Of a DNA stretch of 64,000 nt, positions 1 to 10,500 are shown in pieces (positions within the stretch are counted from its first letter, which is position 1; each line of letters begins with the position of its first letter). The translations under genes and the position numbers were made by a program. The notes under the pieces were generated by a model. That model worked only from the letters and a program-made list of their open reading frames with translations. It ran no database searches and was not told where the DNA came from. The stretch is taken from assembly GCF_014596915.1 (NCBI RefSeq), contig NZ_JACVWU010000035.1, forward strand, positions 19,156-83,155. The letters run 5' to 3'. Origin of the DNA: Streptomyces sp. TRM68416 (GTDB lineage: Bacteria; Actinomycetota; Actinomycetes; Streptomycetales; Streptomycetaceae).

Positions 1-408
1 CATCGCTTCGGCCGCCGGTCCGGCGCCCAGAGGGTCCTCTGCGTCCAGGTCCTTCGTCGGGTCGATGTCGGCAAAGCCGGGGGTGTCGACCACGATCCTG
101 GTGACCGCGGGGTCCTTCACGAGGGCGGGCAGTTCGCCCAACTTGCCGCGCGTGATGACGTAGTCGAACGGAAGTCGCGCTTCTGGCACCTTCCGTGCCC
201 ACTCGTCAAGGGAGCCCTGGAGGTCGATGCCGGCGGCGACGATTGGGCACGGGCAGTCAGGATCATTTGGGTTGGAAGGGGGGTTGTTTTCGCCCAGAAC
301 GGCCGCCACGTTGACGCCGATGGTGGACTTCCCGGCGCCGCCCTTCTGCTGGAAGGTGGTGATGACCTTGGCGCGGTGCTCTGGCTCGGGACTGTCATGG
401 GGGGGCAT
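1..408 (-). CDS. parA: ParA-like partition ATPase (3' end outside window)
   Basis: ParA/Soj-family P-loop ATPase that would drive segregation of the element. The first 136 residues are visible. A deviant Walker A box, KGGAGKST, lies at residues 22-29, with the extra lysine typical of ParA, and a Walker B-like VVDTPG follows. Between them the sequence runs through an insert rich in Asn and Pro rather than the usual short loop. The ATG at 408 is preceded by a strong GGAGG ribosome binding site. The gene runs off the left edge, so its C-terminus cannot be judged. It lies downstream of a probable partner protein gene and two palindromes, as in many plasmid partition loci. Confidence in the family is high. 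Confidence 0.9.
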   Translation of the reverse strand, partial: MPPHDSPEPEHRAKVITTFQQKGGAGKSTIGVNVAAVLGENNPPSNPNDPDCPCPIVAAGIDLQGSLDEWARKVPEARLPFDYVITRGKLGELPALVKDPAVTRIVVDTPGFADIDPTKDLDAEDPLGAGPAAEAM

Positions 409-549
409 GTGACCTCCGTGGGCTTCCCCTGGTGGGTACTCGGACGCGGTCATATTGCCAGAGGTCGAGCCGTCGACCGAGCATCGGCTGTCAAGGGTGA
501 GCTGAGCCCGCGAAAGCGCGCCTGTTGTTCTATTTCCAGTCGAACGAAA

Positions 550-588
550 CCGTTCCAATTGGAACGGCGTGGAAACAATTGTTTCCAC
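550..588. promoter_or_regulatory. Twin palindromes between partition genes (operator or centromere candidate)
   Basis: Two perfect palindromes lie one base apart: CCGTTCCAATTGGAACGG at 550-567 and GTGGAAACAATTGTTTCCAC at 569-588. Both are centred on AATT. They sit immediately after the stop of the partner gene (591) and about 140 bases upstream of the parA start. This position suits an operator for parA, a centromere-like (parS) site, or both. The region 409-549 holds no further gene. Confidence 0.55.
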
Positions 589-590
589 TC

Positions 591-1298
591 TCAGGGCTGC
601 TCGGGGATTTCGGGCTGGCTTGCTCCCGTCGCCCGGTCGATTGCCGCGCGGAGTAGGTCGCCGGTGGTGAGGACCTTGGCGCGGAGGCGGTCACGGATCT
701 CCAGTGCGGACTGTGGTGCAGAGGGGCGTCCGGCGGCGGACATGAGGGCCAGTTCGGCGGGGATGCCGTCACGCTCGGCCTCCCGGAGGGCGACGTCGAC
801 CCCATCGCCCCATCGGTCGGCCCAGTCCTGGAGTGCCTCGACGGCTTCCTTGCTGGTCCAGTACGCGGCGCGGCGGACGGTGTCGCCGAGGTTGTACGGC
901 AGGTTCACCGACACGCGCTCGGTGTACCCGCCCTCACCCATGGGTGCACTCGGTGGGGTACCCCACGGGCGGCCCGGCGCCTCGACCTCGCCCTCCGGGG
1001 GCTTGGGCCACTTGCGGTCCAGGCCGCGGGCGCGCAGCTCCTCGCGGACCGCCCGGGTCACGATGTCGTCCCGGGTGCCGCCGAACTCGCCAGTCCGTCG
1101 CATCCGTGCGGCCCGGGCCCGGATGTCGCGGCGGACGGCCGCGGCCGTCCGCCGCGACATGCCGGGCAGGATCAGCTCCTTCCGGCGTGCGGCGATCCAC
1201 TCGTCCTCGCGGTCCCGCTCGTCCTTGCGGCGCGCATTGAGTGCCTTCAGTGCGCTCTCGGTCACCGCCACGTGGAACTTCATGTTCACCCTCGCCAT
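591..1298 (-). CDS. Probable partition partner / DNA-binding protein
   Basis: A 235-residue basic protein immediately upstream of parA on the same strand, the usual place of the DNA-binding partition partner. I do not recognise a classical ParB domain. The N-terminal 70 residues are strongly basic and helical (many RR pairs). A middle Pro/Gly linker follows, and then a helical segment around residues 125-180 containing NLPYNLGDTVRRAAYWTSKEAVEAL, which resembles a ribbon-helix-helix-like DNA-binding or dimerisation region. The start is at 1298, and a second ATG six codons in is possible. A half-site (GCCAGATA, 1311-1318) of the repeated palindrome described elsewhere lies just upstream. Function is inferred mainly from position. 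Confidence 0.6.
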   Translation of the reverse strand: MARVNMKFHVAVTESALKALNARRKDERDREDEWIAARRKELILPGMSRRTAAAVRRDIRARAARMRRTGEFGGTRDDIVTRAVREELRARGLDRKWPKPPEGEVEAPGRPWGTPPSAPMGEGGYTERVSVNLPYNLGDTVRRAAYWTSKEAVEALQDWADRWGDGVDVALREAERDGIPAELALMSAAGRPSAPQSALEIRDRLRAKVLTTGDLLRAAIDRATGASQPEIPEQP

Positions 1299-1549
1299 GG
1301 TGGAAATGTAGCCAGATAATTGGGCCGCGTGCTGCTGCCGCAGTGACGTGGGGCGCCGTGGGGCGCCCGGCGGTGCGGCAGGGGAAATCCGCTGTTGGTG
1401 AGTCGTAGGGTCAAAGAGGATGGATCATGTCCGGCCGCCGTTGAGCATCCGGGCGAGGCCGGGGGAAGCCCCCGGGCCCGTCCGTGGGGACGGTGTGCTG
1501 GACCGGGTCGAAGGCCTGTGCCCTACCAGCACCGCGGGGGAGAACGCGT
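1299..1549. other. Intergenic region between divergent partition gene and helicase gene
   Basis: No convincing gene. It contains a GCCAGATA half-site near 1311 and a TAGGGT hexamer (1406-1411) that could be a -10 box. An open frame from an ATG at 1420 to a TAG at 1602 would encode 60 residues rich in Gly, Pro and Arg. Its stop overlaps the GTG of the next gene, but its composition is not convincing. Promoters for both flanking transcription units are expected here. Confidence 0.4.
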
Positions 1550-4500
1550 ATGAGCATCGGGGGAGTGGAGCCGCCGCTCCGCGAGGACGAGGAGAACCGT
1601 AGTGACGCAGCTCAGCAGGCACGGGCAGATGGCTCGGGAGTATTGGGAGACGTACCGGCCGCAGGCCCTGGAGTCGCTGGGGAGCCCGGAGCAGCAGGCA
1701 GCGTTCTTCCAGGAGCTGGACCTGCGGGTGACGGAGAGGATCGGGCAGATGACGACCGAACTCCTCCAGAAGCTCCCGATGGAGCAGCGCGCGGCGGCCC
1801 GGCGGGCGACCAGGTCGCAGGCGCAGGAGCTGGTGTACGCGGAGGAGATCTGGCTGGAGAAGGAGCCGGGGACGGAGCACCGGGAGATGTAACCCCGCCC
1901 CGCTTCCGGCCGGACAGCCAGCGGGACCTCGCGCCGGCCGGGCAGGGCGAGCGGGCCCGCGCCAACCTCGCGGCCCTGGAGACGCTGCGCGTCCTGGAGC
2001 GCGAGCAGCGCCCGGCCACCGAGCAGGAACAACGCACCCTCGCGCGCTGGTCCGGCTGGGGCGCCCTGCCCGTCATCTTCAACCCGCGGCCGGCGCGGGC
2101 CGCGTTCGACGCGGACGAGCCCTTCGAGCGTGCGGTCGCCCGCTGGGACGCGGTCAGTGACCTGCGCGAGCAGATCCGGGAACTGCTCACCGAGGACGAA
2201 TGGGCGGCCGCCCGCCGCAACACCATCAACGCGCACTACACCGACGCCGACCTGGTCCGCTCGATCTGGGGCGCGGTCCGCGGTCTCGGCTTCACCGGCG
2301 GCCGCGTTCTCGAACCTGGCTCCGGCAGCGGCAACTTCATCGGCTTCGCACCGATCCTGACCTCGACCCCGGTGCAGATGACCGGCGTGGAGGTCGAGCC
2401 GACCACTGCGGCCATCGCCCGCCACCTGTACCCGGACGCCGAGATCATCACCAGCGGCCTGGAAGAGGTCCTGCTCGCCGACGGTGGCTTCGACGGCGTC
2501 GTCGGCAACGTGCCCTTCGGCCGCTACAAGCGGTTCGACAAGGTCCACAACGCCGACCTGTCGCTCTCGATCCACGACCACTTTGTGCTGAAGTCGCTGT
2601 ACGCCACCCGGCCGGGCGGCGTCGTCGCGCTCATCACCTCGCGCTACACCATGGACGCGGAGAAACCGGACGCCCGGGAGCGCATGTACCAGCTCGGCGA
2701 CCTGGTCGGCGCGGTCCGCCTGCCCGCCCGGGCGCACGCGGCGGCGGCCGGGACGGACGTCGTCACCGACGTGCTGTTCCTGCGGCGCCGGATGCCCGGC
2801 GAGGAACCGGGGGACAAGACGTGGCTGACCTCCCGCAAGCGGGTGCTGCCCGGCCACGACGACGAACTCGCGGTGAACACCTACTTCGACGCGCACCCCG
2901 AGTACGTGCTCGGCGAGCTGCGCGCGGGCTCCCGGGAATGGGGGCCGGAGGTCACCGTCGTCGGCCGTACCGACCAGACGCCGGCGGAATCCCTGACGGC
3001 CGCGGCCGCCGCCATCGCGGTGGAGGCCCGGGCCGCCGGGCTCACCGCGGCCGCCGACCAGCGCACCGAGCCGGTGCAGACGATCGTCACCGGCGGCACC
3101 GAGGGAGCGCTCGGGCTGGACGCCGAGGGCACCCCCACGATCATCGACGGCGGCCGCCCGGTCCCACTGGAGATCCACCCCGAACAGCACGACCAGCTTG
3201 TCCAGCTCATCCGCCTCAAGGGCCTGACCCTGAAGCTGTACGAGACCGAGGCGGACACCCCCGAGCCGGGGGAGACTCCGCAGCTCGCGGCGCTCCGCGC
3301 GGAGCTGCGGGTGGCCTGGAGGGACTACCGCAAGAAGCACCCGCCGCTGACCAAGCCGCGCCAGCACTACGTCTTCACGCCTCCCGAGGCCCGCGAGCAG
3401 GCCAAGGCGCAGGGCCTGAAGGAGGTCCCGGCCGCGTGGAAGCAGCGCACCGCGTTCGCCTGGATTGACGACGATCCCGACGCCTCGCTGCTGTTCGGCC
3501 TGGAGGAGTGGGACGAGCGCACGGGCAAGGGCACCGAGCAGAAGGTGCTGCTGACCCGCGTCCTGGAGCCGCGCATCCTGCCGACCCGGGCCAACAGCCA
3601 CGAGGACGCCATCGCTCTGGCGATGGAGTACGACGGCGGGCGCCTGGACATGAGCCGGGTCGCCAGCCTCCTGGGGCTGGACGAGGAGAGCGCGGCCGCG
3701 CAGTGCGCGGACGCCGGGCTCGCCTACCGCGACCCGCTTCAGGACGATGCATGGGAGCCCCGGCACCGCTACCTGTCCGGCAACGTGCGCGCCAAGCTCG
3801 CGGCCGCCCGGGAGCGGGCCGCCGAGGACCCGACGTTCCAGGGCAACGTCTCTGCCCTGGAACGGGTCCAGCCCGCCGACCTGGCGCCCTCCGAGATCAA
3901 GGCCAAGATCGGCGCCCCGTGGATTCCGGTCGAGACCTACAACGACTTCCTCGCCCACCTGGGCTTCGAGGACGCCAGCGTGCTGCACGCGGGCGGCACC
4001 GTGTGGGAGGTCCGCGGCGCGAAGAACGGGGACCTGGCGCGCACCGAGTGGGGCACCGGCTCGCGGCCGACGCAGGACCTGTTCACCGCGCTGCTGCGGC
4101 AGGCCGACTCGACCATCCAGGTCACCTACCGCGACAACGAGGGCCGGACCTACGTCGACAAGGCCGCCACGGACGAGGCGCAGGAGAAGGCCCGGCTGAT
4201 CGCGGAGGCCTTCGAGGACTGGGTGTGGGCCGACGAGACCCGCGCCGCCAACCTCGCGAAGATCTACAACGAGCAGTTCAACAACCTGGTGCTGCCCGAG
4301 TATTCGGGCTCCGCGCTGACCCTTCCTGGTCTGATCAGCGGCTGGACGATGAAGGAGCACCAGAACGCCGCGATCCGCCGGATCGTCAACGAGCCGACGG
4401 CGTTGCTCGCCCACGTCGTCGGCGCGGGCAAGACGGCGACCATGGCCGCCGGCGCGATGGAGCTGCGCAGAACCGGCCTGGCGAAGAAGCCGTGCCTGAT

Positions 4501-7500
4501 CGTGCCCAACCACATGCTGAAGCAGTGGTCGCGCGAGTTCCGGCAGCTCTACCCGAACGCGAAGATCCTGGCGATCACCGCGAGCGACCTGAACAAGAAG
4601 CGCCGCGCCAAGTTCATGGGCCGGATCGCGGGCGGTGACTGGGACGCCGTGATCCTCACGCACGAGGCGTTCAACCGGGTGCCGCTGCGGCCGGACACCC
4701 AGCGCAACTACCTCGACCACGAGATGAAGTCGCTGCGCGACCAGCTCGACATCGCCGCTCAGGCCGGGATGCACCGCAACACGGTCAAGCAGATCGAGGA
4801 GAGCTTGGCCAACGCGGAGGCCAAGCTCCAGCAGCAGATCGAGTCCATGGGCGACGACAACGGCGTCTACCTGGAGGACACCGGCGTCGACTACGTGTTC
4901 CTGGACGAGGCGCACGAGTACAAGAACCTGCGCACCGTCTCGGCGATCCCCGGCGCCGCGATCCAGGGCTCGGCGAAGGCCACCAAGCTCCACATGGTGC
5001 TGGACTACCTGCGCACGACCAACGAGTCCGACCGTGTGGCGACCCTGGCCACCGGCACCCCGATCGCCAACTCGGTGACCGAGGCCTACGTCCTCAAGCG
5101 CTACCTCGCCCCTCAGATCCTGGAGGAAATGGGGCTCGACGCCTTCGACAACTGGGCCGCGACGTTCGGCGAGGTCGTCTCCCAACTGGAGCCCGACCCC
5201 AAGGGCGACGGGTACAAGTACAAGGCGCGCTTCAGCCGCTTCTTCAACGTGCCGGAGCTGATGGCGGCCTACAGGACGTTCGCCGACGTGCAGATGGCGG
5301 AAGACCTGGACCTGCCCACGCCGCCCGTGCTGGAGAACGAGGACGGGCAGCGCGGCGAGACCGTCCTCATCCCGCCGACGCCGGCGCAGCGCCAGTTCAT
5401 CAAGGAGCTGCCGCACAAGCCCTGGGTGCGCAAGCCCGGCGGCGTCCTCAAGGCCCTCGGCGAGGGCCTGCGCGCCTCCGTCGACCTGGACCTGGTCGAC
5501 GCCACCGAGGCGCTGCGCAACCTCGGCTTGAGCATCACGGCCGACCAGATCTCCAGCGAGGACCCGGCGGGCGGCGGCCGCGTGCTGGACATGGAGAAGG
5601 TCGCCGACCTCGCCGACGCCGCCGCCGTCGACATGCGCAGCATCGGCGGCAGCAAGGAGATGGGCAGCAAGATCCCGTATGCGGCCGAGAAGATCGCGGA
5701 GATTTGGCAGGAGACGAAGGACATCGTCTACCCGGTCTCCGGGGACGACCCGACCCCGCAGGAACTGCCCGGCGGCCTCCAGCTCGTCTTCCTGGACGAA
5801 GGCACCCCCGGCAGCACCGCCAAGCACGCCGCCGACCTGTACGCGGACCTGCGTGACGAGCTGGTGCAGCGGGGGATGCCGCGCGAGTCCATCCGCTTCA
5901 TCCACGAGGCGGCCACCGACCGCAAGAAGGAGAAGCTATTCGCCGACTGCCGCTCCGGACGCGTCCGCGTTTTGGTCGGATCTACACAGAAGATGGGCAC
6001 GGGCACGAACATCCAGGACAGGGCGGTCGCACTGCACCACCTGTCCTACCCGTGGCGGCCGGCGGACATGGCCCAGCGCGACGGCCGTATCGAGCGGCGC
6101 GGCAACCTCAACGCCCCGTGGATCGAGAACACCCCCGACCACGTCCGCATCCTGTACTACATCACCGAGCGGACCTTCGATGAGTTCCGGCTGACCACCC
6201 TCGCCCGCAAGGCGCGCTTCATCGGCCAGATCCAGCGCAAGGACTTCAGCGCCCGAGAGATCGAGGACATCGGCGCCGATGCGATCAACCTCGGCATGCT
6301 CTCCGCCCTGGCCTCCGGTGACCCGGCGATCCTGCAACTGGCGGAGGCCACCGCCGAACGCGCCCGGCTCCAGGGCCTGGCCCGAAGCTGGGACCGCCAG
6401 CAGGACACCCGCACGCAGCAGCTCGGCGACATTGACGACTTCCTCGCCCGTGCGGACACCGCCCTGGAAGGCATGCGGGCGGCGGCCCCCAACCGGCGCC
6501 CGACCACCGGCGACGACTTCGCCATGACCGTGGGCGACGCCACCTACCGCAGCCGCGACGCGGCCGCGAACGCGCTCGGGGCCGCGATGGTCGCCATCGC
6601 CCAGGACCAGTCGCTGCGGCCCGGCGAGCGCGTCCCGGTCGGCACCTTCGGCGGGCAGGACTTCCACGCGGAGGTCGCCTACGGGGCCAGCGGCCGCCGT
6701 CAGATGCGCCTGCGCTTCGCCTGGGGGTACGTCGTCCCGCTGGGCCAGCGCGAGGACCGTGCGCAGTGGCAGGCCTCATCCGTCACCCAGTCCAACGGCC
6801 GCGGCGCCATCCAGAGCCTGGAGCACTTCCTCAACCACCTGGACGACGACCTCGCCAAGCTGGAGCAGTCGGCCGAGTCCCTGCGTGCCCGCCGCGAGGA
6901 GATCGCCTCCAACCTCCGCCCGAAGGACGAGAACCCCTACCGCATCCAGGCCCGTTCCAAGGAACGGGAGGAGAAGGCGCTGGGCAAGCTGGTCGTCGCC
7001 AACGAGAAGGAGGCCGCCCTCGCCGAGCGGGTCGAACGGGCCGCGAGCGTCAACGAGGACGCGGCCGAGGAAGTCAACGAGGAACTCGAAGCGCTGCGCG
7101 AGCACATCGCCAACCTGCGCAAGACCATTGCCGATGAGCACGAGATCCAGGCCCGGGCCCGGGGCCTGACGCAGGACGAGAGTCGGTCCGACGACGCGCC
7201 TGCCCCTGCGGAGAACACCGCGGGGGAAGCGCAGGACATGACCGATGAGGACAGGGCCGAACGGCCGACTGCGCGTCCGTCCGCGGGCGGCGCCGAGCCC
7301 GGGCAGGAGGACCCGGCGGCTGAAGCGCAGGATCAGTCCAGCCCGGACGCCGGGCCCGGACAGAGCACCCCTGAGCCCGCTGGTCCCGGTGAAACCGAGG
7401 CGGAGCCGTCCCCCGGCCCGGTGACGCCCGAGGCCTCGGGCGACGGTGCGGCCGACGACGAACAGGACCGGGAACAGCGGTTCAGGGAAGCGGTGGACGA

Positions 7501-10500
7501 CCTCTTCTCCGGCGCCGTGCCGGAGCCGGAGGAGCCTGCCTCTCCCGAGGAGACGGCACCGCTCCAGGAATTGGTCGACCTGTTCGGCGACCGGGGCTCG
7601 GTCACGCACATCGGCGGCCCGCAGCCCCCGGCGGAGTCTGCCACCGAGGTGCCCGCCGGTGAGCCGGACACCCCTGCCCCGCAGCCGGAGCCGGAGCAAC
7701 ACACCGGCCCCTCGCCGGCCATGGCCCGGTGCGCGGCCGTCCTGCGGTACTACGAGCCGCTGTTGCAGCGCCACAAGCTGTCCGGCCGTGACGTCGTCGC
7801 CTACATCGACCAGCCCGGCGTCGGGTTCTCCTACGATCCGGACAACCCGCTGCCCGAGCTGATCCACCAGATCGGCAAGGTCGCCGAACGCGTCGGCGGG
7901 TCCTACCGCGTCAGCTACAACGAGTGGGTCAACTACCAGGTCGGCGAGCGCCGCCAGCAGCAGAGCAACGACCTGACCAACCTGAACCTGGACCTGCTCA
8001 CCCTCTACCAGGGGGAGACCGACCCCCTGTTCATGGTCGACCTGGAGGCGATTCTCGCCGCCCCGCCCGGAACCGTCATCGAGCTGCCGTCCGAGGCGCA
8101 GATCGAGGCGGAGGAGGCGGCCGCGGCCCGCATCGTGATCGACCACGACGCGGAGGGCACCGAGGTCCGCAACACCCCACGCGGCGGGGACCAGCGCATC
8201 CGGGACGCGCTGAACGACCTGGACTTCCAGTGGTCGCGCCGTCAGCAGAAGTGGTACCAGCGCCGCGCCACTCCCTTCGAGGACCGCGACACGGCGGTAC
8301 GCGGTCTGCGTGTCGCCTTCGAGCGGCTGGGCGTCGCCTACACCTATAACGGCCCCGACCAGCAGGACACAGAAGAGACCACGGAGGCCGCCCCGCAGGA
8401 GACCGAAACCCCGACTGGGCCGGTGCAGACCGAGCCCACTGCGGGCGTCTCCGCCACGCATGACGCGGCCCTCGCCCCCGCCCGCCAGTCCGCCGGATGG
8501 GCCATCATGGCGGTCCTCAGCGACGACCAGGTGCGCGGGCTGGTCAGTGCCGTCGCGGTCGACGGCCAGCCGGTCAGCACCCAATCCCGGCGCCTGCCGG
8601 GGGGCCGGGTACGGGAGTGGATCGCCGAGCAGCGGCAAACGCCGACGACAGCCTTCTACGCCTCGGACAGCAGCGAGCTGCCCTCAGCCCTGCGCGGCGC
8701 CGGCGACGTGCGCCTGTCGACCCACATCAACGGGCTGACCATCGACCAGGGTGACGTGTCCTTCCGGACCCCGTGGGAACACCTCCCTGCCTGGATCGAC
8801 GCCGCCGTCGCGCACGACACTGCCACCCGCTCCAGTGACCTGCCTGCGTGGCGCTATGGCCGTCTGGACCACGAGATCCATTTCCGGATCGACGAGCGCA
8901 ACGAGTCCGCGGCCCTGGCGCTTCGCGCCCTGGCCACCGCGCTGCGCGAGATGGCCCCGCCCACCGACGAACAGTTCACCGAAGCACGGGCCAAGTTCGC
9001 CCCGGTTGCGGCCGCCGACGCGGAGCCCGAGCCGGGCACAGTCAGCCCTGAGCCCGCCCCGCCGGCCGCCGCCGAATCGCAGACCGAGCCCGCCGCACCC
9101 GGTGACACGGGGGTGCCGGAGAACGGGCCGGAGGAGCCGGAGGCCGACGACACCGACACCGTCCCGATCGGTGAGGACGCGGTGGTCGTGCAGACGCCGG
9201 ACGGGCCCGGCACGGTCATCGGCACCGACGACGGCGACCTGGTGCTGGTCACTACCGAGTCCGGCACACGGGTCTGGGAACGCGGTGAGGTGCAGTGGCC
9301 CGACGGTTCGGTCCAGCCGGAGAACACCGCCCGGGCCGTCAAGGAGCGACAGAACGCCGCGGACGCCGCGCAGGCCGCGACCTCCGAGGGCATCGAGCTG
9401 CGCTACGGCAACGGCAACCGGCTGGTCGAACTGGACACCGAGGCCGGACACGGCACCGTGGTCGACGCCGACGGAGCGGTGATCGGCTGGGTCCGTGCCC
9501 GCATCGGCGACGACGGCCGCCGCTACTGGTGGGCGCAGGACGCACGCGGCGGTTCCCCCGACGACATGCCCTACCACGAGTCGCTGCCGCCCACAGCGGG
9601 CGTACCGGCGATCCGGGCGGCCGGGAGCATCCGCTCCGAGCTGCACGCGGTCAAGGAACCGGCACACCGCAGCCCCATCCCTGCCGAGTACGCCGCCCGC
9701 GAGGTGCGGCTGACCACGGCTCAGGTCCGGGAGCTGCGCCGCCTGGTACTCGATGCCACCTACTCGGACGGCACCCCGATCGAGCCGCCGGAGTGGGTGG
9801 CCTCGCACCGCAAGTACGTCCTGAACACCGCACAGATGCAGGCCCTCGGCGACGCGGCGCAGGCCGCCGCCGACGCCTTCCCCGGCGTCACCGCCGAGGA
9901 ACGACGCACCGCCCGCGTGCTGCGCAACGCCGCAGAGCGCTTCGAGTTCGAGGTGTACGACACCGCCCGGTGGCGGGCCACCATCCCGCCGATCGGGGAG
10001 ACGGACCCCTACGCCGGGCCCTACCAGCCTCACCCCCGGCCGGAGGCGCCCGAGGGGGAGCAGCAGACGACGGGGGCGCCCGCCCCGGCCCCTGAACCCG
10101 CGGACATCGAGACGCAGGACTCCGTCGCGAACGAGGCGGACCCTGGGGCCCCGGCGGACACCGGCGCCCCGGCACTGACCGAAGCCCCGGAGGAGGCCGC
10201 CCCCGCCGACCCGCAGACCGAGGACAGCACTCAGGCGGCACCGGACACCGCGGCAGTGGACGCTCCCGCGCCGGACCCCGCACTCACGGAGGCCGCCGCC
10301 CCCGGGCCGCCGACCGACGCAGCACCGGAGAGCGAGGGAGCCGAGGACGACGAGACGCAGCTCGACCTCTTCCCCAGCGAGACGCCGGAGCCCCCGGCGC
10401 CCACGCGTCGGCCCGGCGGACGGCGGCGCGTCAGCCGGAGGGAGCCCGCCATCCACCCGCGCGCCGAGGGCGGCCCGGAAGACGGCCGCCTGGGCGTCTA

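Noticed and set aside
376..1311. 311-residue plus-strand frame across the partition genes
   Set aside because: Low-complexity Arg/Ser shadow of two convincing minus-strand genes.
1420..1602. 60-codon frame whose TAG overlaps the GTG of the 96-aa gene
   Set aside because: Attractive overlap and a possible leaderless start, but the protein is Gly/Pro/Arg-rich with no sign of a fold; kept only as a remark.
1523..5905. Very long minus-strand open frame antisense to the giant gene (and similar ones at 6776-8638, 8684-11755, 12116-14926)
   Set aside because: Gly/Arg/Val/Leu-rich shadow produced by extreme third-position GC of the plus-strand gene; no ribosome binding site, no domain, and the plus frame carries the recognisable motifs.
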